Of a DNA stretch of 40,486 nucleotides, positions 32,979-40,486 are shown piece by piece. The translations under genes and the position numbers were made by a program. The stretch's first letter is position 1; each line of letters opens with the position of its first letter. The notes beneath the pieces are model-generated. The model saw only the letters and a list, made by a program, of their open reading frames with translations. It was not told the DNA's origin and made no database searches. Source of the stretch: Bacteroidales bacterium UBA1217 (GTDB lineage: Bacteria; Bacteroidota; Bacteroidia; Bacteroidales; P3); NCBI GenBank assembly GCA_002309335.1, contig DBXH01000020.1:2592-43077 (forward strand), given 5' to 3'.

Positions 32979-35531
32979 TCAATCGATACTTTGATTTATA
33001 CTGAAATGGAACTGACTGCCACCGTAACTGCCGTCAAAGCCATAGCCCCAGTCTATACCTATCAGACCAAACATCGGCATATAGAGTCTAACTCCAAGTC
33101 CTGCCGAATTATACAGTTTGAAAGGCTGGAACTCTTTGATTGAACTCCACGAGTTGCCGCCCTCAAGGAAGCCAAGCGCATAGATGGTCATAGCAGCACT
33201 CTCGATTATAGGCTGACGCAACTCAAGAGTATAGCGGTCAAAGACCGATGCACCGTCATCGGGACTAAGTTTGTAGTTCTGATATCCGCGCAGAGGGATG
33301 ACCTCACGGCCGTCAAGAACCCACGACGAAAGTCCATCACCGCCAACATAGTAGCGTCCAAAGGGTGACAAACCTATATCGTTGTTATAATAGCCCATAT
33401 ATCCAAAACGGAAGCGTGCATTAAGCACCACATCGCCGATAACGTTGAGCATCCACGAACCACGTATATTCACCTTATAGTATTCCAGCCACTTGTATTT
33501 ATCCGACGACGATAACGTAGAATAATCCTTGCTGCTCATCAACGAGTAAGGCGGCGTGACGAATCCCTGCACCGACACTTCAGAGCCACTGCGAGGATAG
33601 ATAGGCGAATCAAGCGAATTGCGGCTGATACCTATGCTGTAGGCAAGGTCGTTGGCATGACCGTTGGTAAAATAAGGTGTCAGCGAGGTGTAGTTGTTCA
33701 ACAGATAATGTCTATATGAAAGCGACTGCGACATAATGAAATAGTCATCAGGCCACTTCAGACGGCGGGTCAGCGACACGTTGGCTCCAGTTATAGTGAG
33801 ACTGTAGTAGTTGTCACTACCTTTCGACTGCCAAAAACCATTGCTGATAAGGTTGTGCGAGATAGAAATACCCAACGACTGTGGACGTTTGCCACCAAGC
33901 CAAGGCTCGGTAAAGCCTGCATTGATGGCATAATAGTATTTGCCGTTCGATACTGCATTGAGCATCAGCTTCTGGCCGTCGCCGGCAGGCAGAGGATGCC
34001 AAGCTTTTTTGTTGAAAATATTGCGTGCCGAGAAATTGTTGAGCGTAATACCCACCTGCCCTATCAGCATTCCGTTGCCATAGCCTCCCTGCAGCTGCAA
34101 CTGGCTGGTCTGATTCTCCTCAACTTTGTAGACTATGTCCACCGTACCGTCCTGAGGATTGGGCTGTGGAACAGGGTTCAACGACTCTTCCTTGAAATAG
34201 CCAAGCGTAACAAGCTCACGACGGCTGCGAATCAAAGCATCGCGACTGAAAAGATCGCCTGGTTTGGTATGCAACTCTCGCATAATAATTTTGTCGTTGG
34301 TAATGGTGTTACCTTCAACGGTGACATTTCTTATACGCGCTTGCTTGTCTTCCACAATACGTATTTCTATGTCAATCGAATCGTTTTCAACAGCCACTTC
34401 GACAGGTGTCGCCTTGAAAAACAGATAGCCGTTGTCCATATACATTGACGATATGTCGGTACCGCTTGGGTTGTATGTAAGGTTTGTTTCAAGAGTAGTC
34501 TTGTTGTAAGGGTCTCCCTTATTGATGCGCAGATGCTGAGCAAGGGTCTCCGACGAATAGACAGTATTGCCGGAAAACGTGATATTTCTGAAATAGAACG
34601 GACGACCTTCATAAATATTCACTTTTACCTTTACACGATCCTGTTTCTTCTTTTTCCTGTCGGAAATATTCAAATCCTCCGAAGCTACATTCCACATTGT
34701 GTCTTTTACAATTCGCGCATCGCGGTAGCCAAGTTCATTGTAGTAGGCAATAATCTGGTCAAGGTCTTCATTAAGTTCAAACTCACGGTATTTAGAACGG
34801 CTCCAGAAACCTTTAGTCCATACAAACAATTTCTTGCCGTAATGGACATCGTGAGTGTTCTTCATTTTGCGTAGCAACTTGTTAGTAGCCACATTTTTGT
34901 TGCCCTCAATAATGAGCGAGTCAATCTTAACACGCTTGCCCTTCTTGATGTTATAATTCAAAATCACATAGTTGCCTTTGCCTGAAGTGTCTGCAATAAG
35001 TTGGGTGGTAACTGTTGTGTTTGTAAAACCCTTTTCTGCATAGTATGCTTTAGCCTTGTTACTGGTGGTTTTCAGCACATTCTCAGTAACAACATCACCT
35101 ACGTGAATACCGAAATCCTTACCCAGTTTGTCAGCATCATTACCACTTATACCGTCAAAATGTACTGCTGCCAGTTTTGGACGACCGCGAAGCACAATCT
35201 TCAGAAATACCTTGTCGTCCTGAATACGGCTGAGCAATATCTGCACATCTTCGAAAATACCCTGGCTCCACAAATTGTCTATGGCCGTAGATATTTTGTC
35301 GCCCGGTACCTTGATGACATCACCAACCTGAAGGCCTGCCACAAGCAGAATCATTCTCTGATCAAGCTTATCCTCAGTGTCAATAGTGATACCGCCAATC
35401 TCGTATGTCTTGGGAGTCAGATAATCTATATCATAGTCCGCATCTCTTCCTATAACTACCTGTCCCTGAACAAACATTGTAGGCACGACAGCTAGAAAGA
35501 GTGCAATTAAAATTTTCAATATATTTTTCAT
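32979..35531 (-). CDS. bamA: Outer membrane protein assembly factor BamA
   Basis: About 850 residues from the ATG at 35531; a TTG at 35543 in frame adds only four residues and is less likely. It has a signal peptide (ILIALFLAVVPTMFVQGQ). The N-terminal half contains several POTRA domains (roughly 30-430), with typical blocks such as VHFDGISGNDADKL, IEGNKNVATNKLLRKM and ITFSGNTVYSSETL, and the C-terminal half is a 16-strand Omp85 barrel. The segment GGDGLSSWVLDGREVIPLRGY (key residues G, D, G, R, G, Y) carries the VRGF-type conserved turn of the barrel lid. BamA is the essential insertase for outer-membrane proteins. It is followed by two Skp genes and preceded by uppS, the usual order in this phylum. 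Confidence 0.95.
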   Translation of the reverse strand: MKNILKILIALFLAVVPTMFVQGQVVIGRDADYDIDYLTPKTYEIGGITIDTEDKLDQRMILLVAGLQVGDVIKVPGDKISTAIDNLWSQGIFEDVQILLSRIQDDKVFLKIVLRGRPKLAAVHFDGISGNDADKLGKDFGIHVGDVVTENVLKTTSNKAKAYYAEKGFTNTTVTTQLIADTSGKGNYVILNYNIKKGKRVKIDSLIIEGNKNVATNKLLRKMKNTHDVHYGKKLFVWTKGFWSRSKYREFELNEDLDQIIAYYNELGYRDARIVKDTMWNVASEDLNISDRKKKKQDRVKVKVNIYEGRPFYFRNITFSGNTVYSSETLAQHLRINKGDPYNKTTLETNLTYNPSGTDISSMYMDNGYLFFKATPVEVAVENDSIDIEIRIVEDKQARIRNVTVEGNTITNDKIIMRELHTKPGDLFSRDALIRSRRELVTLGYFKEESLNPVPQPNPQDGTVDIVYKVEENQTSQLQLQGGYGNGMLIGQVGITLNNFSARNIFNKKAWHPLPAGDGQKLMLNAVSNGKYYYAINAGFTEPWLGGKRPQSLGISISHNLISNGFWQSKGSDNYYSLTITGANVSLTRRLKWPDDYFIMSQSLSYRHYLLNNYTSLTPYFTNGHANDLAYSIGISRNSLDSPIYPRSGSEVSVQGFVTPPYSLMSSKDYSTLSSSDKYKWLEYYKVNIRGSWMLNVIGDVVLNARFRFGYMGYYNNDIGLSPFGRYYVGGDGLSSWVLDGREVIPLRGYQNYKLSPDDGASVFDRYTLELRQPIIESAAMTIYALGFLEGGNSWSSIKEFQPFKLYNSAGLGVRLYMPMFGLIGIDWGYGFDGSYGGSQFHFSINQSID

Positions 35532-35610
35532 CGTTCGTTTCAAAGCGTAAATAGTCTTAAAAGTAGAAGTAATAACTAAAAAATTGCATTATTATTGTTG
35601 AACGACTAAT

Positions 35611-36354
35611 TTATTTTGCTACTTGTTCACCCGTCTTTCCGAAACGGCGTTGACGGTTTTGGAAATCATACACAGCTTCAAAGAAATCGCCTCGCCTAAA
35701 GTCTGGCCACAAAATATCTGAAAAATAGAATTCTGTGTATGCCATCTGCCAAAGCAGGAAGTTGCTCACACGTAATTCGCCACCGGTGCGAATCAGCAAG
35801 TCTGGATCTGGCATCTCTTTTGTAGCAAGGTAGTTACGCAGTGTTTCTTCGTTAACGTCACTTTGTTTCAGTTTGCCAGTTTCTACGTCGGCCACTACCC
35901 CTTTCAAAGCCTGCTCTATCTCCCATCGCGAGCTGTAGCTCAAGGCTAAAACGAGTGTGGTGCCGGTATTGGCTGCGGTGTCGGCTACGCATTTCTGCAT
36001 CGACTCGCACGACTGCTTTGGGAGCCTTTCAAGGTCTCCTATAGTCTTCAGTCTCACATTGTTCTTCATCAATGTAGGGGTCTCTTCCCCAACCTCTTTT
36101 ATCATCAATTGCATCAAGCCATCCACCTCTGCCTGAGGACGGTTCCAGTTCTCGGTCGAAAATGTATAGAGCGTCAGGTAATCGATTTGCAGCATCGCGG
36201 CAGCCTCCACAGCGTCGCGTACAGCCTGAATTGCACTCTGATGACCGAACAGACGTATCTTCTTCTGTTTCTGCGCCCAACGGCCGTTACCGTCCATAAT
36301 GATTGCCACGTGGCGCGGCACACGGCTTTTATCTATGTCTTCTATCGTTTTCAC
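35611..36354 (-). CDS. uppS: Isoprenyl (undecaprenyl) diphosphate synthase
   Basis: The 247-residue cis-prenyltransferase makes the undecaprenyl carrier lipid for peptidoglycan and surface glycans. The catalytic signature HVAIIMDGNGRWAQ includes D21, and the family blocks YLTLYTFSTENW (about 59-70) and DLLIRTGGELRVSNFLLWQ (about 190-208, with RTGGE and SNFLLWQ) are intact. The encoded start is GTG at 36354; the next in-frame ATG is inside the active site, so GTG is needed. It precedes bamA by about 80 bases. Confidence 0.95.
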   Translation of the reverse strand: MKTIEDIDKSRVPRHVAIIMDGNGRWAQKQKKIRLFGHQSAIQAVRDAVEAAAMLQIDYLTLYTFSTENWNRPQAEVDGLMQLMIKEVGEETPTLMKNNVRLKTIGDLERLPKQSCESMQKCVADTAANTGTTLVLALSYSSRWEIEQALKGVVADVETGKLKQSDVNEETLRNYLATKEMPDPDLLIRTGGELRVSNFLLWQMAYTEFYFSDILWPDFRRGDFFEAVYDFQNRQRRFGKTGEQVAK

Positions 36355-36412
36355 TCTACTTTGTATTTGTGTATTTTCCCTTAACTTCTATTAACTTCTC
36401 CTAACATCCCGT

Positions 36413-37279
36413 TTACTTGTTGTCGCATTTCTTCTTAAGCATCCAGCCAAAAATAAAATCCAGCTTAAGTGTCACATTGATATTAAAATAGGCAAACCAG
36501 TCGTCGAGCGAGTCATCGCCTCTCTTTATGCCGGCGGCATTGACATAGCCCGGTTCCACTTCGCTTGAGCGGTCGGCCAAACCAGCAACAAGATCGCCCG
36601 AAATATATGCCAATTGCTCATTGTCGACGTATGTCGTACTGACATCGTCGATATAGTCGGTCCAAGTCTTACGAAAACCATATTCTGCGCTCAGCGTCAG
36701 CGACTTGCTGGGATGATATTTTACTCCTATACCGAACGGCATTGTCAACTGCTTCAGCGTATATGGTGTGCGTTCGGGGGCCAATGCTGTACCCTGTCCT
36801 TCAGTGCAAAGTGGTTGTAGCGCGTACCATCCCGACTCGCCGCTTAGCGGGTCAGTGAAATAGGCTTTGGGGTTGAAGGCAAAGAAGCCTATTCCGCCAA
36901 ATATATATGGTGTCCAGATAAAATGGTCGTCGCGCATACTGAACGGAAAGAAATTAAACTCCGCCCGCATCGAACCCTCCAAAATATACGACCTAAAACT
37001 AAGGTTGCGTCGTGCAATATAATCTGGATTGCCTCCTTCCACGTGGCCATAGTCCACATCTATGCGCAAACTCCATCGTTCGTCAAAATTCAGCCTGTAC
37101 AAACCTCCGCAGGCCAGATTAACCTTGCCTAGCATACTTTGGTTGTTCAGGTCGCCTATGTAGTTCATCCCGCCCACAGTGAAACCTATCTCGTTCTTGC
37201 CGAGCCAGATCTGTCCCCTCACTGGAACCGCTGCCAGGAGCAAAATACACAGGATAATATGTTGCCTTTTAATTTTCAA
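36413..37279 (-). CDS. DUF6089-family outer-membrane beta-barrel protein
   Basis: The 288-residue protein has a signal peptide (IILCILLLAAVPVRGQ) and an alternating hydrophobic pattern of a small outer-membrane barrel, with the typical start IGFTVGGMNYIGDLN and the WTPYIFGGIGFFAFNPKAYF-like strand (key residues G, G, G, F, F, N, P). This is DUF6089, found beside uppS and bamA in Bacteroidota. The function is not established. The reading frame has a stop directly upstream and no ATG before the signal, so translation probably starts at TTG (37279). It lies three bases after the DUF4837 gene and 58 bases before uppS. Confidence 0.8.
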   Translation of the reverse strand: MKIKRQHIILCILLLAAVPVRGQIWLGKNEIGFTVGGMNYIGDLNNQSMLGKVNLACGGLYRLNFDERWSLRIDVDYGHVEGGNPDYIARRNLSFRSYILEGSMRAEFNFFPFSMRDDHFIWTPYIFGGIGFFAFNPKAYFTDPLSGESGWYALQPLCTEGQGTALAPERTPYTLKQLTMPFGIGVKYHPSKSLTLSAEYGFRKTWTDYIDDVSTTYVDNEQLAYISGDLVAGLADRSSEVEPGYVNAAGIKRGDDSLDDWFAYFNINVTLKLDFIFGWMLKKKCDNK

Positions 37280-37282
37280 CTA

Positions 37283-38302
37283 TCAATTTTCTATTTTAAT
37301 TGATCTGCATATTCCGTCAATTTGCATCAGCAAATCACGTCTCCTTACCATCTTGTTGCGTTCTGAGGGCGAATAGACAGATCCCATCATCGTGTAGACC
37401 TTGTCGCTGCCCGGCAATGTGAAAGTGTAACTCACAAACGGGCCACCCATAAAGTCGTTGTAGGTACGCCATAAGCCGCGAATCTCAACAGCTTTGATGT
37501 CTTCACCCAGTACCACATCTCGTGTGTAGAAGAAATCGCGTCTTTCTACGCCAGGATAGCTACCCTCACGTGGACCCGGCACATAGCGGTGAAGCATAGT
37601 ATCGATGTTGTCGAGAATCGTAGCCTCCTCGTAATCAGCGTCTCCTTTTGCTGGAAGATCGAAGATATATAGAAACAGGTCAAAGTCTTTAGTACGCTTC
37701 AATGCCCAAGTGAAATTGCTCTCTTCCTTCATTTTGGCAAGCGCAAATTCGTCGGGTATGCTCAGCGAGAAACCATATTTCTCCTTTATCTTGCTTATAA
37801 CCTTTGTATTGGGTGTAGCTGAAAACACCTTACTCATACGGCGATACTCTTGTTTGTAGTATTCCGAAAGCAGCCTTTCGCCTTTAGCAAGCAGCATAGA
37901 GTCGAGCGACTGGCGATCGGTGGCAGTCATACGTATCACCACCTGTGGCGTAGACCATTTGTCCACATCCATATACACCTTGTTAAGACCCTGAGGGTCA
38001 ACTTCGAGGATAAGTATGTTGCGATGCGACTGAAACATTGTATTATCTCTGAAAGAAGACGGGGCAATATGTACCACATCGAAGCGCGGTTCCGGCTGGT
38101 TTAGTGCCACTTGAGGGGTCTTAAACAGCGAGTCAAGAACCATCTGCGTAGGTCCGTTGTATATGCCGTCTGTAGCAACAATCATCAGTTCTAGGGTCTT
38201 GCCCGATGAGCCCGGTTTTCCCGTGAGCACTTTGTCTCCACAACCGGCCAAAGTCAGCAACAAACTGGCCGACAAAGCTAAAAAAACAACTATTTTCTTC
38301 AT
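37283..38302 (-). CDS. DUF4837-family lipoprotein
   Basis: The 339-residue protein has a lipoprotein signal (LLLTLAGC, Cys21). The mature part begins with a SSGKTLELMIV strand and contains the conserved FDVVHIAPSSFRDNTMF and PQVVIRMTATD blocks that mark DUF4837, a Bacteroidota family of unknown role. The C-terminal half has RGLWRTYNDFMGGPFVSYT, also typical. It is the first gene of the minus-strand cluster, with a promoter box 77 bases upstream, and the DUF6089 gene follows three bases later. A role in envelope biogenesis is inferred from the neighbours only. Confidence 0.85.
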   Translation of the reverse strand: MKKIVVFLALSASLLLTLAGCGDKVLTGKPGSSGKTLELMIVATDGIYNGPTQMVLDSLFKTPQVALNQPEPRFDVVHIAPSSFRDNTMFQSHRNILILEVDPQGLNKVYMDVDKWSTPQVVIRMTATDRQSLDSMLLAKGERLLSEYYKQEYRRMSKVFSATPNTKVISKIKEKYGFSLSIPDEFALAKMKEESNFTWALKRTKDFDLFLYIFDLPAKGDADYEEATILDNIDTMLHRYVPGPREGSYPGVERRDFFYTRDVVLGEDIKAVEIRGLWRTYNDFMGGPFVSYTFTLPGSDKVYTMMGSVYSPSERNKMVRRRDLLMQIDGICRSIKIEN

Positions 38303-38378
38303 AGTATTAATTTTATTATTTGGTTATTGTTCTATCAATCAGATTTATATATTCAAATTAGCATTCTACGCCATAATG

Positions 38379-38386
38379 CAAAGATA
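38379..38386 (-). promoter_or_regulatory. Promoter -7 box for the envelope-biogenesis cluster
   Basis: The minus strand reads TATCTTTG, matching TAnnTTTG. It sits about 77 bases before the DUF4837 ATG in an AT-rich gap, so it is the likely promoter of the DUF4837-to-skp run. No -33 element is obvious. Confidence 0.55.
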
Positions 38387-38420
38387 ATATTTTTTTGTAA
38401 TTTTCCACTCTTAATTAGTA

Positions 38421-39398
38421 TTAATCAATAACACTTTTCTCGCGCCAGTCAAAGAAATCTTTTATAGCATCGGCTACTGGCGTCAAACTATATCCTAGTT
38501 CGCGTTGGGCCTTCTCGCAGGAATAGTACTCCTTCACTTGCAGTTGTCTTACATTGCGCGTCGAAAGTTGTGTTGCAATTCCCAACCAACGCATCAGGTC
38601 GCCTACCCTGCCAGCCAGCGACACCAGCCAGTCGGGGAGTATCATAATCTTCTGACTATACCCACATACCTCCGCCTGCAAAATATAAAAATCCTTCAAT
38701 GTCATATTCTGTCCTGTCAGAAGGTAACGCTCACCGCTGCGACCCGCCGTAAGTCCATTAACCGCAGCCTCCGCGACATCTTTTACATTAACAAAGCTCT
38801 TTCCACCGCCCGACACAGCCATTATTCGGCGTTTAAAGCCCGTCAGGAGGAGCTTTCCCGATGAAGGCTTGGCATCATACCGCCCGATCATAAAACCGGG
38901 GTTTAAAAGCAAAATATGGCGTTTAGGGTTCTGCTGCGCCTCCCATATCAGTATTCTCTCGGCTTCAAGCTTGCTTTGTGCATAATACGACGATGAAAAT
39001 GGCGGCTCGATATCGTCGCTCTCAACTCCTGCCCTCCTTGCGCTGCCATACCCTATTGTGTTGGCCGTACTGGTATGTATCAGTATATTGATGTCAAGCT
39101 CGTTCATCACCTCAAGGATATATTCACACAGCGACTTGTTGACAGGCAAATAATCCTCATAGTGCAACAGCGACATATCGGTCGTGCCGGCACAGTTGAT
39201 AATAGCATCACAGCCCCGTGCGGCATTGCGAAGTTCCACAACATCAAGTATTGAGCCTTTTACGATCTCCAAGTCTGGATGCTGCAGGTCCAAAGTGTTG
39301 CTTCGCACAAGAACAACAACTCTGTGTCCCCTCTCAAGGAGCGAACGCAGCACATTATTGCCCAACAATCCGGTGGCGCCAAGAAGAAGTACTTGCAT
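38421..39398 (-). CDS. NAD(P)-dependent epimerase/dehydratase-type reductase (extended SDR)
   Basis: The 325-residue protein has the Rossmann signature GATGLLG (residues 7-13) and the SDR catalytic pair Y139 and K143 in YYAQSK, with a Ser/Thr-rich strand HTSTANTIGYG (about 108-118) before it. This is the pattern of dihydroflavonol-reductase-like extended SDR enzymes that act on sugar or lipid-linked substrates. The substrate is unknown. There is no signal peptide. It is a separate unit from the cluster downstream and from the T9SS gene upstream, from which a terminator separates it. A 17-base inverted repeat (39426-39442) lies just before its start and could be regulatory. Confidence 0.85.
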   Translation of the reverse strand: MQVLLLGATGLLGNNVLRSLLERGHRVVVLVRSNTLDLQHPDLEIVKGSILDVVELRNAARGCDAIINCAGTTDMSLLHYEDYLPVNKSLCEYILEVMNELDINILIHTSTANTIGYGSARRAGVESDDIEPPFSSSYYAQSKLEAERILIWEAQQNPKRHILLLNPGFMIGRYDAKPSSGKLLLTGFKRRIMAVSGGGKSFVNVKDVAEAAVNGLTAGRSGERYLLTGQNMTLKDFYILQAEVCGYSQKIMILPDWLVSLAGRVGDLMRWLGIATQLSTRNVRQLQVKEYYSCEKAQRELGYSLTPVADAIKDFFDWREKSVID

Positions 39399-39425
39399 AG
39401 TTTTTTGCCTTTATGACATATGGGA

Positions 39426-39442
39426 CCTATACGTTTTATAGG
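39426..39442. repeat. Small inverted repeat upstream of the SDR gene
   Basis: CCTATA (39426-39431) and TATAGG (39437-39442) flank a five-base spacer, and a further ATATAGG follows. The position, 28 bases before the ATG on the minus strand, would suit an operator or leader hairpin, but this is only a suggestion. Confidence 0.4.
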
Positions 39443-39464
39443 ACATATAGGCTATATAATAACG

Positions 39465-39502
39465 TAAAAAAGGCGGTCCGCGTATGCGAACCGCCTTTTT
39501 TT
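39465..39502 (-). terminator. Terminator after the T9SS repeat protein
   Basis: A-rich arm ending GGCGGT pairs with ACCGCC plus a run of T, with a short CGC/GCG inner pair in the loop. On the minus strand it lies 20 bases past the stop codon of the T9SS repeat protein, and A and T runs flank both sides. Confidence 0.85.
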
Positions 39503-39521
39503 ATAGAGTTACTTGTTAAAG

Positions 39522-40486
39522 TTACTTCTTAACAACTTTGCGAACCGTCATACCTTCCGGCAGAGTGATACGCAAGGTGTAAGCACCTTCACCAAGGTTA
39601 GAGATATCGAATGTGTTGGTGTTCTCGAAGGTAGCTACCAGGCGGCCAACGATGTCAAGAACCTCAATCTTAACCACATCCTCAGCGCTAACGGTAACGC
39701 GACCGCGAGTCGGGTTCGGGTAGATTGTCACATCGTCAAGCGAGTTGACAACTTCGATACCGACCTCCTGTACATTAACCTTCAGGTAAACCGTGCTGTC
39801 GCAACCATTGACGGTAGTACCGTTGAAGACATAGTCGCCTTCGGCGGGAATGTTGTTACCGTGGTAGTTGTAAGGCAGCTGAGTCGAGAGAATGTTAATG
39901 GTGTCGTAGGTCTCAACGCTGTGGTTGATAGTCAAGTTCAGAGTGATTACACTGTCGCAGCCGTTCTCAGCAGTGAAAGTATGCGAGAAGGTACCGCTGG
40001 TGGTGTGGTTCTGACCATCACCGCCATCCCAGATGTAGCTGTCGCACTCAGCAACAGTTTCAACAACATTGTACGACTGATTTACAGTAAGCGTCAGGGT
40101 TACAGTACTGTCGCAACCGTTAGCGGCGTCGAAGGACTGTGTATAGACTCCCGATGCAATGTACATCATACCGTTCCAAGTGTAGCTGTCGCAAACCGTC
40201 TGGACGGTGTTGACGGCGATGCTGTTATTGACGGTGAGCGTCAAGGTCACAACGCTGTCGCAGCCGTTGGCGGCGGTGTAGTTATGCGTGTAGGTACCGC
40301 TGGTAGTGTAAGTCTGACCATTCCAGTTGTAGCTGTCGCAAACGGTCTCTGTAGCAGTGCCGGTAGTAGAGTTGTTAACCGTCAGAGCGAGGGTCACAAC
40401 GCTGTCGCAGCCGCCCGCTGCAGTGTAGGTGTGCGTGTAGTTACCGCTGGTGGTGTAGTTGGTATTGTTCCAGGTGTAGCTGTCGC
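39522..40486 (-). CDS. T9SS-sorted repeat protein, C-terminal part (runs off the window)
   Basis: Only the C-terminal 321 codons are present; the frame stays open through the right edge, so there is no internal start. The visible part has five repeats of about 50 residues, each with CDS(Y)xWNG near the start and NGCDSxVTLxLTVN near the end, so each unit has two Cys. The fifth unit is degenerate. A type A sorting domain follows: YPNPTRGRV, then DIVGRLVATFE, and a Lys-rich end (VRKVVKK). The protein should be exported by Sec, sorted by type IX secretion, and attached to or released from the surface. Such Ig-like repeat cargo is common in Bacteroidota adhesins, but its partner is unknown. Nucleotide identity between units is high, so copy number may vary. 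Confidence 0.9.
   Translation of the reverse strand, partial: DSYTWNNTNYTTSGNYTHTYTAAGGCDSVVTLALTVNNSTTGTATETVCDSYNWNGQTYTTSGTYTHNYTAANGCDSVVTLTLTVNNSIAVNTVQTVCDSYTWNGMMYIASGVYTQSFDAANGCDSTVTLTLTVNQSYNVVETVAECDSYIWDGGDGQNHTTSGTFSHTFTAENGCDSVITLNLTINHSVETYDTINILSTQLPYNYHGNNIPAEGDYVFNGTTVNGCDSTVYLKVNVQEVGIEVVNSLDDVTIYPNPTRGRVTVSAEDVVKIEVLDIVGRLVATFENTNTFDISNLGEGAYTLRITLPEGMTVRKVVKK
39950..40486 (-). repeat. About 147-bp coding tandem repeats in the T9SS protein
   Basis: Units of about 49 codons repeat in the minus-strand reading frame, with the shared element GCTGTCGCAGCCG or a close variant recurring at about 40254 and 40403 and again at the window edge. The two units nearest the right edge are the most alike, and the array continues past it. 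Near-identical units of this kind are prone to slippage and to assembly collapse. Confidence 0.8.

Overview
The window looks like a chromosomal segment of an unidentified member of Bacteroidales (phylum Bacteroidota), probably host-associated. The support is: a type IX secretion C-terminal sorting domain on the last gene; several families largely confined to this phylum (DUF4294, DUF4837, DUF5606, DUF6089); the conserved uppS-bamA-skp-skp order; promoter -7 boxes of the Bacteroidota form TAnnTTTG before several genes; and few convincing Shine-Dalgarno sequences. I see no rRNA, tRNA, CRISPR array, integrase, transposase or phage gene.

Layout. 1-2263: a lipoprotein GH3 beta-N-acetylhexosaminidase on the minus strand, with the same 26-bp repeat on both sides, then about 1 kb of non-coding DNA built from hairpin-forming and tandem repeats. 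2264-14232: two very large exported paralogues (about 2055 and 1906 residues) made mostly of tens of (V/I)(Y/F)GGGN-type repeats, probably beta-solenoid surface or secreted proteins. This is the most unusual part of the window. 14327-17322: RNase R and a four-helix-bundle protein, invaded by a 9-bp CTAG-rich tandem repeat at three places. 17446-21287: a Na/Pi-cotransporter-like protein with a PhoU domain, a metallo-beta-lactamase-fold hydrolase, and a convergent membrane acyltransferase.

21398-26012: a DUF4294 protein and an NlpC/P60 hydrolase, then a pyrimidine unit (pyrK, pyrD) coupled to a BadF-type sugar kinase-like gene that carries an in-frame heptanucleotide repeat, then a DUF5606 protein. 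26112-31744: an exported PNGase F-like glycoamidase, a lipoprotein esterase, a small overlapping ORF, and methionyl-tRNA synthetase ending at a strong terminator. 31815-38302 (minus strand): an envelope-biogenesis cluster, read in the order DUF4837 lipoprotein, DUF6089 barrel, UppS, BamA, two Skp/OmpH chaperones. 38421-40486 (minus strand): an SDR-family reductase and the C-terminal part of a repeat-rich T9SS cargo protein that runs off the right edge.

Taken together the cell-surface genes (GH3, PNGase-like enzyme, esterase, BamA/Skp machinery, T9SS cargo, giant repeat proteins) fit a bacterium that builds an elaborate outer surface and trims host or dietary glycoconjugates. That lifestyle statement is inference. 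All calls come from reading the sequence by eye; no database search was run.
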